A stretch of 26,160 bases of DNA from Trichosporon coremiiforme (Eukaryota; Basidiomycota; Tremellomycetes; Trichosporonales; Trichosporonaceae). The stretch spans positions 1 through 26,160 of the forward strand of contig BCJJ01000087.1 of assembly GCA_039545355.1 (NCBI GenBank), in the 5' to 3' direction. The position numbers and the translations under genes were made by a program. Positions within the stretch are counted from its first letter, which is position 1, and the number at the start of each line of letters is the position of its first letter. Below are positions 10,452 to 18,776 of the stretch, piece by piece. The notes under the pieces are model-generated. The model saw only the letters and a list, made by a program, of their open reading frames with translations. It had not been told where the DNA came from and made no database searches.

Positions 10452-11396
10452 TTAGCACACGGAGCACGTCTTGGGCTGGTACTGGCCGTCGTGGTATCCG
10501 GTGTAGTCCCAGTAGGCGTTGGGGCCGACGAGGGCGGCGCCCTGGCCATGCCATCCGCATCCGCCGGGGCAACCGCCGCCACCACCACCTCCTCCGCCGC
10601 CGCCGCCGCCACCTCCGCTGAACTTACCACCGCCGAACTTACCGCCGCCGAGGAGGAGGCGGGTGGTGAGCGCGAGGAGACCGAGAGTGCGGCGCTGGAG
10701 GGTGTTGCCGTCGTCCTCGGGGACGAAGATGCCGTCCTCGCCCACGTGGCCGCCGGGACCGTAGAGGATCTTGTTCTCGGCGTCGTACTTGAAGAGGTCG
10801 TTGAGGGTTCCGGCCTCGGGCTTGAAGGCGTCGACGTACTGGCCGTCGCGCTTGGTCATGATGGTGGCCGAGCCGGTGAACGAGCGGCGCTGCTGGCCCT
10901 TGTTCACGTGGAAGCCGTCGCTGCCCCAGATCCAGCCGTTGCCCTCGATGAAGCCCTGGGAATTGACACGGGGGGCACCGCTGTAGCACGACGAGCATCC
11001 ACCGCCGTTGCTGTTGATGTTGATGTTGTAGTTGATGTTGGAGCTGCCGCCGCCGCCGCCACCACCACCACCACCGCCGCCGCCGCCGCCGCCGTCGTAG
11101 ACACCTTTCAGGCCACCGAGGATGGCACGGGTGGAGGCGAGGAGGAGACCGAGAGTGCGCTCCTCGAGGTCACGCTTCTCCTTCTTGTCCTCGCCGTCGG
11201 GGTGGAAGCCGTCCTTGTCGAGGTAGCCACCGGGGCCGTAGATAACGTCCGCGGCAGCGTCGTACTGGAACATGTGATTGATGATGCCCGCGCGGTCGTC
11301 GTCAGAGACCGGCTGCAGGTCGTCGCGGCGCTCGACGGCCGCAGGAACGGCGGAGGCCAGGATGGGGAGGAGGAGGAGAGCGGTCTTGAACAGCAT
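10452..11396 (-). CDS. Secreted glycine-rich protein with duplicated kexin-site module, 314 aa
   Basis: Single-exon gene. The frame opens further upstream, but ATG 11396 is chosen because it begins a clean signal peptide (MLFKTALLLLPILASAVPA). Below it lies an ERR dibasic site that would release the mature protein. The body is two copies of one module, about residues 30-165 and 190-310. Each copy has F-[QK]-YDA...[IL]YGPGG...DG, then an [ER]RTLGLL hydrophobic segment containing a TR and ending in GG, then a poly-Gly run (16 Gly at 102-117; 15 Gly at 261-275), then a cysteine pair (C134/C137; C276/C280) and an aromatic W/Y...G[FY]H segment. A last pair forms the C-terminus (CSVC). Dibasic sites at RR24, KR75, RR171, KR183 and RR236 suggest processing by a Kex2-type protease in the Golgi. 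The Asn-rich NINYNININ stretch follows the first poly-Gly run. A wall, matrix or released-peptide role is inferred. No named family recognised. Confidence 0.85.
   Translation of the reverse strand: MLFKTALLLLPILASAVPAAVERRDDLQPVSDDDRAGIINHMFQYDAAADVIYGPGGYLDKDGFHPDGEDKKEKRDLEERTLGLLLASTRAILGGLKGVYDGGGGGGGGGGGGGGGGSSNINYNININSNGGGCSSCYSGAPRVNSQGFIEGNGWIWGSDGFHVNKGQQRRSFTGSATIMTKRDGQYVDAFKPEAGTLNDLFKYDAENKILYGPGGHVGEDGIFVPEDDGNTLQRRTLGLLALTTRLLLGGGKFGGGKFSGGGGGGGGGGGGGGGCPGGCGWHGQGAALVGPNAYWDYTGYHDGQYQPKTCSVC
10572..10616 (-). repeat. Poly-Gly codon tract B
   Basis: Fifteen consecutive glycine codons (residues 261-275 of the secreted protein), read on the plus strand as mixed GCC/ACC triplets. 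Codon mixing slows but does not prevent length slippage. Confidence 0.85.
11046..11093 (-). repeat. Poly-Gly codon tract A
   Basis: Sixteen consecutive glycine codons (residues 102-117), appearing on the plus strand as blocks of GCC and ACC triplets. It occupies the same position in module 1 as tract B in module 2. Confidence 0.85.
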
Positions 11397-11452
11397 TGCA
11401 AAGGCGAGAGCGAGTTGCGCGGTGAAGATCAGAACAGACCAAGACGCTCTTC

Positions 11453-11459
11453 TTATATA
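11453..11459 (-). promoter_or_regulatory. TATA box of the secreted Gly-rich gene
   Basis: TATATAA on the minus strand, within GGTATATAAG, about 57-63 bp upstream of the chosen ATG at 11396. It is placed correctly for a short 5' leader and supports that start over the longer frame, whose additional residues would begin only ~30 bp from the box. TATA-containing promoters in fungi tend to be strongly regulated. Confidence 0.65.
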
Positions 11460-14400
11460 CCTTTCAGAGCACCGTGACGCCACTGGCACTCATAGAGTGC
11501 TTGCACCATTGGTCAGTACTGGGACATTCGGCCAGCGGGAAGGAGGAGTGTCAACACCTCGTCATCTCGTTCCCAGCGGGACGACGAGCGAACGACAGGC
11601 AAACAACACTACAATCCTCGGCTCTCCCGTGTCCTGGGAGCGTACCTCCCACCTGCGAACGTCACCTTTGCGCCAATGGCCCGCCGGCCGGCGGCGAGAG
11701 TGAGAAAGCGAGGCAATGTCGTTGCACGGGCATCGTCAATGCCCACGGAGCAACCAGTTGCGATGGCCGTTCAGACATGGTGCCATGGCACCGATCGGGA
11801 ATAGCTTCTTTCATCTCTCGTTGGAGTAACTGCTCGCGGGATCGCGAGTCCCTGCAGTAGCTCGCAGGCCCTCGGAGGCCTCACATCTGAACGCCGCAAG
11901 CAACGGGTGTGACTATGACACGACGACCTTGACACCTGGCCCGGGCGGACAGGAGGAAAGGACACTCATGACGTTTCCTATCTGGCAGCAATCAGCAACG
12001 AGGTGTGGGTCATTGGTGCGCCCGTGTCTCGCTCGCCTCGGGCAGGCCCTCGTGACGAAAGGACGCCGCGAGATCGGTCGCTGTCCCGTTCGCCGTGCGG
12101 ACAATGCGCGCGGACGGACGTCGGCCGCATGACCGGAAGTGGTTGGTGTGGAATGGATGCGTTAGAGGCGATTGGAGATTTCATTGTGGATTAATGTTCG
12201 CGATGGTCGACTTGATAAAAGTTAATCAGCACTAGTCTCGAGTTTAAGCACGTTCGCCCAGGCACCGGGACCTCCACCTCGATGGTCCTTACAACGGCCA
12301 GAACTCGCTCCGACTTCCATGTCGTTACTGCACACTTTCTCGACAACACGACGGTGGACCATGTCGTTACTATCGTCGCAACAAGGTTTCTGCGCAGAGC
12401 TAATGACGAGGCTTCCTCACTAGCGTCGCCGGCGGGGCGACAGAGGCTGCTGACTCCAACTGTCTAATGCGCAGGCGACAACTTCGAGTTGAAACGCACG
12501 TACCTTCCTACCATCCATTATCGCTGCTCGCCATCACCTTGCCACCAGCTATCAGCGCTATCAGAGTTATGGGATCGCCCGTCGTGGCTAGCAATTCCGG
12601 CTCCTGGGTCGTGGAAAGTTCAGAGTCTAGTGTCACATCATGTCAGGAAGTCTGCATGTGCACGCAGAAGTTTCACTGGCGTCGTCTGATAACGATGGAA
12701 CGTCTGCGCGCCATCCATCTCCCTCGATTGGAACCCAGGGAACGAATCACGCGCAGCCCGATCGACGCGAACGGGCACGAGCCACCGCCATCAGGTCCCC
12801 GGATGCTCCCCACGAAGGTCACAAGCCAGTCGATGTGAATTGTTTTGATGGTGTGATACTGGTGCACATGCTGCTTGCACCGGTCAAGGCCCGGATGCCA
12901 CTGTATGTCTCGGGCGAGCTGGGGGACGCACTCTTCGGCCTGGCATTGGTACGACGACTGGGAGCGGATAGGGCTGGTTGGTCACTTCTGTCTATCCGGC
13001 CGGTCGCGCAGTCGCGACGACATTTGCCGGGCAGCAATTCAATCAGAGTGTTCCTTGGATTCAGTTTAGGTAAGTGGACAGACATGATGGTCATATGTCG
13101 CTCGCTCGGGCGGGGGGTTGCTGAGGGGTGCGTCATAGCAGTGCCCGCAGCACTCCGTGCAGAGGGCGAGGAATGATGGAGAGGAGTGACGGTCAACAAT
13201 GACGTGAGCGTGGTGGGGCAGATGTGTGAGGCGATAACGGCATCTCTCACTGGCTCTCGGCCGGATATCCATCGCCCGAGCCCGATCCAGCAGCGAAGCG
13301 AGAAACAGCCCGACCCGGACCCAGATCCCGCCTGCCTTTCGTCACTGGAGCAGATGATCAGCGACTGCGCTAGCTGGAGCTTGGGGCGAGTGCCATGATC
13401 AATCTCCGTCGGGCTCGCTCACGGGTCCGGGGACTTCGGGCGTCCCTGCTCTCGCGAGACACCAAACACTCCACGAGGACCAATCAGACTTTCAAGCGCT
13501 AAAGTAAGGCACTGCCAGTCGTCGAGAAACAGCCCAGGACCGGATCCTGGTATTCTAATCTGCCTTGAGCGATGGCCGCTGAATCACAAAACCGAGGAAC
13601 AACACATCGAGGTAGCCAACGGGCATTCAGACTCTGCCGGGCGAGGTAAAAGGGCGCAGCTGGATCCGGTGGGTCCAATGTCCGGCAGCAGCTACAGCGC
13701 GGCGCTTGGCCGGGCTTTCACTCACGGCAGCCTCGCGACATGGCTATCTCGTATCTTCGCACCATGGCAACAGCGGCCATGCGTTGCCCTCGTGACAAGG
13801 CGATGAGGAGCTCGTTCAAGTAACTCTCAGCACCGAGGTGTCTCGCGGCGAAATAGCGATGAGGAGCAGGTGGGCCAAACACCTCGCAGGGATAGCATGG
13901 CAACGAAGTGCCCGGCTGGCGCTACGCCTGGGACCGCAATGACGTAGCGGTGGGCAAAGACTGGGGCCTCATCTCTCAGATTATGTCGCCTGTGCTAGCG
14001 TCGCTGGTCACACCGGCCGGGAAAGCGGAATTCGCCTCGGCCGTCGCATTCTCAGTTTTCACCGGTTCTTGTAAGGTACCCCAGTCCTCAGGTCGGCGAC
14101 ACTACTCCGAGGCGAGTGGGTCTGGGAGAACGTGACCTGGCTCGGGGCAATTGCGGGGGCGGCCCAGCCCGCTGCAGCCCGAATGAACCGAGTGAGCGGC
14201 TCGTGCTCACGCATGCCCGCCTGTTCGCATGGTCGCATGCATGCATCTCTAAGGGTTTGGCCAGGGTGCAAATGCATATTAGACATGATGGCGATAGTGC
14301 TCAATCTGCAGTGTGCATGGCGTACGGATTTCTCAGCCATCGCCTGATCCGCGCGCATGAGTTGCTGTTTCATCGTTGTGAGCTCACCATGGAACGTATT

Positions 14401-15420
14401 GTCGGCTTGCAGAAGGTTTGAGACAGGTGGAGAAGAGCGATCAAGGTTTCCACCCAGGCGGGCTAGGGGCCACATTTGGATTTAGCGCGGCAGCTTCCGC
14501 TGTGAGCCTGCACCTAAGTCTCTTAGTGGGGGATGTACCGGTGGTAATGGTGTTGAGTGACGTTGGAACAGTCACCAAGTACACCACTTTCGGCCTCGTC
14601 GTCGAGGAGAGAAGATCCAGATAGGAGATGGCTGAAACGCGATCGAGGGTCTCTGGACGCGCTGCGTGCAGATGAGACATTTCAATGCCCCCTTCGTTCC
14701 ACGGCCGACCCTGGTGTCCACAGGAATTCGCCGAACTGCCCATGACCACACTCCGAATCGCCTTCACCGAACACTTCAGCGCCACTCGCTCTCGCGCCGA
14801 TTATGTCGTCCATGGAGACAGGGGTGGACAACTGCCTGCATAGCACCTGACACATGGCAGCTTCAGCGATTTGTCAAGAGCGGTGCGATCTGATAACCGT
14901 TTTGGTCAGCTGTTTGTTTCAGTCGCCGGAGGAAACTTTATTTGCCGATTCCATGATAGACCGCAGCACACGATTACGGACCAGTTACGCTCAAGACGCT
15001 AGAACGCATTCCGGGACATAGGCGGTGCATGCGGGAGCCGACCTGTGCGCTGTGCAGACCCGGATCTCCGCTTACACCCGATAAGCGACCTTAGTAGGTT
15101 GTGTGGAGCAAATGCGCGGAGCAGCAACTGAGCGGAGATGCCAGGTGGATGGCCGCTCGCCCCTCGTCACTGTCTTGGTCTTGGCAGCGATGTTGCCACT
15201 ACTGAATTGTGATGCCGAAAGATGTGTTGCCAACAATCTTCTTGGGTCGACGGGGATTGTCTCCGTGTCTCTTGCGACGGCCAGCGCTGGCCCTATTTGT
15301 CCTTCACTGAAGGAAAACGAATCCAACGGCAAACCGTGTTCGCCGTTCGTAAATGACTGAGGCAGTTAGTATTCGCGATTGCTCAAGAGTAAATCACTTG
15401 TGGGCGCTTGACGCAGCTCT

Positions 15421-15880
15421 GGGGAGAGACACCGTGGCAAAGGTATCTAAGCAGCGGGATGCAACAGAGCTTCGAGCCCGAATTGTGGTCGGAACGCACA
15501 CCACTGAACGTTGGTTGTGCGCCGAAGGCTGACCGTGGGAAAGTTTCATTCTAGTAGAGCTGTCATCCGAAACCCGCATTGTCGTCTGCCCCGTCACGGT
15601 TCTACGTTGGAACGCCCTCGACGTCGGTTGGTGGAGGGGCACTGTGGGAAGGTTTGATTCTGGCGAAGACGTCCTCCGAGCCACGGAAGCCATCTGCTCG
15701 TTGACGATTGTACGTTAAGAAGCCCTCAAGGAGATACTGTGGGAAAGTTTCAATCCAGCGATGGCCTAGCCCCAGCCTCGAGATTTGCCTCTAATGCGGA
15801 ACCAAAGCGCTGCGAGAGCTGACCCAGCGAGAGCGGGGGCCAAAGTGCTTGGGGAGATACCGTGGGAGACCTTTGTCCTG
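15421..15880. repeat. Degenerate ~100-bp tandem repeat, about five units
   Basis: A core resembling ACYGTGGGAAAGKTT recurs at 15431, 15532, 15641, 15736 and 15859, so spacings are 101, 109, 95 and 123 bp. Similarity extends beyond the core: units 2 and 3 share GATTCTRG/CATTCTAG and a downstream TACGTTRRGAACGCCCTC-like segment, and several units have GGGGAGA or AAGGAGATA just before the core. Units have diverged strongly, so the array is old. It lies in a region without a supported gene. Confidence 0.7.
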
Positions 15881-17434
15881 GGCGAGTTCGCAAGTTTCAA
15901 GGTCACGTGAAAAGAGTAACCTGTCAGGCACGTAAGCAGCCAAAGCTGTGAGTGGCGCCTGGTGAGCATCACCTCTCTCATTCGAGAGCCGATGCCAATA
16001 AAGCTAAGAGATCACATCCTCCGGACTGAACCAGTGCCTCGGTAGCCTATTCGTCTTCCGTTGCATGCACCTGAGAGAATTGCGTCCCCCTAGGCTTTGC
16101 TGGTTGGTCGTTGTTGACGTCGGACCGGCTGTCACTCACTTTCCAAAACTTGTGCTTGTCCATGACAACACCCTCATAAGTCTGTGTCTGCGCGATCGCA
16201 TCAGCGTCCGGCACCTCTGAAAGAGTCCCATAATTTCTTTCTTTAATCCGTTGTGTGCACAACAAGGTTCGGACAGCTAGGTCAGAGATGCGCAGGAGCG
16301 AGCTGGTTACCTCTCCGCGTTTGATTTGGGCCGACGGGCCGGCCACCAGACGCTGCGACACTCCGGACGCAGCCTCTGGCAGGCAGATGTCGATGCTTGT
16401 ATATTTCGAGTCTGGGCCCGATTGCTGTGCGGAGGCTCTAACGACGTCGCTCTCCGTATACGCACATGGCATGTGGCGCTGGCCGGATCGAAGACGTTCT
16501 GCACGCAATGTGTTGACACTAGCTCATGTCACCTTCGCGCGTATGTTACTCTGTCCCCCCAGAACAGGTTCCGGGGGGAATCGTCGTCGGCGTTTGTAGT
16601 CGCAGAGCATTCAGAGGATAGGTTGCCCTCGCAGTGTCCCAGATGAGTTGGTAATATTTACTGTGGTGGTAACTGCCACATGTTGATATCCAGGTTGCGC
16701 CAGAGCCGCCGCCAACCCAATCGACACAACTGCACGTCCCGGGGCGCCCTGTGTGTCGGCAGGAGGAAGGAGGTGCTCGTTCGACTGACGGCCGCGTCTG
16801 TGCCGCAGCCGTCGTCAGGAGCGATCAAGTCGGAACAACTGCCATCACACCAACCAGATACACGCATTTGCCATATGGTATGAACCTCGCCGGCAATCGA
16901 TGAACTTGACTACATGTCTTCGAATCAAATCCAGAGGTCACTGGCGACAACCTGCAATGTACCGACTTGGCGTCATGTGCATAGGTCTACGGCGAGAGAG
17001 TTCGGCTGTCAACAAAGTCATCCGCCGAAGAAAGCAAGGGAAGATAAGCTTCATACAAGCTAAACCCAACTCCTTGCCAACGTCCGCAAACGGAAGGCAC
17101 GTCATGTAGGGTGCACGATGTACAGGTTGGGCCCAAATGGACAACGAAAACCACAGAAGTCGCCACAAGTCCACGCGGGGCATAAACAGGCGCCCGGGTA
17201 AGGTGGGAGGCGTGGGGGCCCGAGCCTAGCGCTAGACATGTGCATGTGTGCGGCAGGGCGCACTGGGGCGCTTTGGATCTTGTAGACTCGTACCGGATCG
17301 AAGGTTAGCAGGGCAGAAGGCCGGGAGATGCATAACAGCGAGGGTTAGGTGAGCCAAGGGGACGGAAACTGTCGGGACGCGTGTGTGTGGATGGATGCAC
17401 TCGAGCAACGAGCAGACTAAGCAGGAGGCTAGGA

Positions 17435-17466
17435 GGGGCCGGAGGGGCGCAGGGGGTAGACGGGGG
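17435..17466 (+). other. G-quadruplex motif
   Basis: Four G-runs on the plus strand (4, 4, 5 and 5 G) at 17435-17438, 17444-17447, 17452-17456 and 17462-17466, with loops of 5, 4 and 5 nt. This satisfies the usual G3+N1-7 pattern. It lies about 1.3 kb upstream of the membrane-protein ATG. Confidence 0.7.
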
Positions 17467-18026
17467 AGGCATAACGGCGGCTTGCGCCTGGGCCTTAGAG
17501 CATTTCGCGTGCCTGCGCTATCATACCTGTGCATGGTGTGCCTTGTTCGCGCCCCGGACGCGCTGAAGCACACGGGCAGAGGCAGGCGGCGAGGGCGTGC
17601 AGGGTTCGGCTAGGATCCAGCGCCCATGTCAGGAACATGTAAGCTTTTCCTTGACGTGTAGGTGTCTGCCATGTCCTTCGCTGTCGTGCCGTTTCCGCTG
17701 CACTCTACAAGAACATATTGCACGATGCGCTGAATTGGCCTTACGTGTTTTACAGTGCAGCACACTGCATGCACGCTGCAGACGCCATCGGGCGTTCTGT
17801 CCTCAGAAGAACCAAGGTCAGCAGACTGCAATCTCAGGACCAAATCGCCATTTGCGTGGGCACCCGACGAATCAGACGCGCCTGCCGCCCAGGTCGGTGC
17901 ATGCATGCACGCATGCAAATAAAGGTCAACGTCTGCCTTACTGTGTGCGCTATTGCGCTTGGTCTAGCTCAGCATTCAGCCCGGTGCCGTGCCGTTATGC
18001 CGTGCCCTGCATGCATGCCGGAAATG

Positions 18027-18776
18027 ACTGCACTAAGCAGAGCACGAGCTCGAGCACCCTCCAAGCCCCAAGCCTTAGCCTGAACAGAGCTCCTTAGCAT
18101 AGCACGACCCTCCCCTGTCCCTCCGCCTGCAGGCTTTGCTTGTGTCCCCGTCCTGCACCTGCACCTCCATCCACCCATTCCCACTCGCCCCATTCCTTCC
18201 TTCCCACCCATCCCGCACATCCATTGACCTCCCAAACCCCTCCGACCCACGCCAGTCCTTAGCACCTCGTTCACTCCTTACTCCTCATCTTCTTGCATCC
18301 TTTTCCTTGCTCAGTCCTCGTCTCTGCTCCCCTCCCCTCGCTCGACGACCCTTCTCTCCCATCCTCCCCTCCTCCTTTCGGCCTAAGGCTGGTCCACACA
18401 GGCAACCACGTGTACCAGGCGTCCATCTCACCTCGAACGTCCCATCTCCACACACTCTCTTGGACTTGACTCGACTGACACACGACCTTCACCGCTGTGC
18501 TCTTGTCATCTTGGATATTGGGACTGGGCTTTCCGACGCCAGGCGCCACCCGTTAACGTTTCTTCTTCGCAACCACTACCCTAACCTGACTTCCGACGAC
18601 TCTTCCTATACCCCCTTACGTCGACTGCCCAGACATCGCGTTCGACTCTCTAACTATCCGCCCTACTCCGCTCACCCCTCCGCCCGACTCACTTCGGCAC
18701 AGGCTCACACAGACCATTACACTCTAAAGCCATCGACGCCACGCCCGAGCGGAAGAGGGACGACGGACACATCATC
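18027..18776 (+). promoter_or_regulatory. Pyrimidine-rich, ATG-free leader/promoter of the membrane-protein gene
   Basis: No ATG occurs on the plus strand between 18026 and the start codon at 18777, about 750 bases, and roughly 18100-18770 is strikingly C/T-rich. This is the signature expected of a long scanned 5' leader. It makes 18777 the first usable start. One frame is open through the whole leader and into exon 1, but it has no ATG, so it is not called as a gene. CACGTG occurs at about 18407. Transcription start and any leader intron cannot be fixed from sequence alone. Confidence 0.55.

Larger units (their letters stand above)
11397..18026. other. Long gene-poor stretch with degenerate repeats
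   Basis: About 6.6 kb with no supportable gene. The first ~300 bases are the promoter of the minus-strand secreted protein. Also present are a 14-bp palindrome CCGCCGGCCGGCGG (11681-11694), a 13-bp direct repeat CCATGTCGTTACT (12317-12329 and 12359-12371), the degenerate tandem array at 15421-15880 with a TCACGTGA E-box just after it (15903-15910), a G-rich zone at about 17200-17600 with a G-quadruplex motif, and TGCATGCA-rich sequence at 17760-18020. Open frames at 12640-13176 (+), 15112-15360 (+) and 16047-16472 (-) are protein-like but lack codon bias or corroboration. No transposase, reverse transcriptase or tRNA was recognised. Confidence 0.55.

Noticed and set aside
10371..11477. 368-codon plus-strand frame over the secreted Gly-rich gene
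   Set aside because: It is the antisense of the minus-strand gene and is kept open by GCC/ACC repeats. The minus strand has a signal peptide, TATA box and matching modules.
16938..17183. 81-codon minus-strand frame with a hydrophobic start
   Set aside because: Codon bias is weak, many ATGs precede it on the same strand, and no supporting splice or promoter signals were found.
17341..17349. Telomere-like AGGGTTAGG
   Set aside because: A single unit, not repeated; not evidence of a telomere or a telomerase template.
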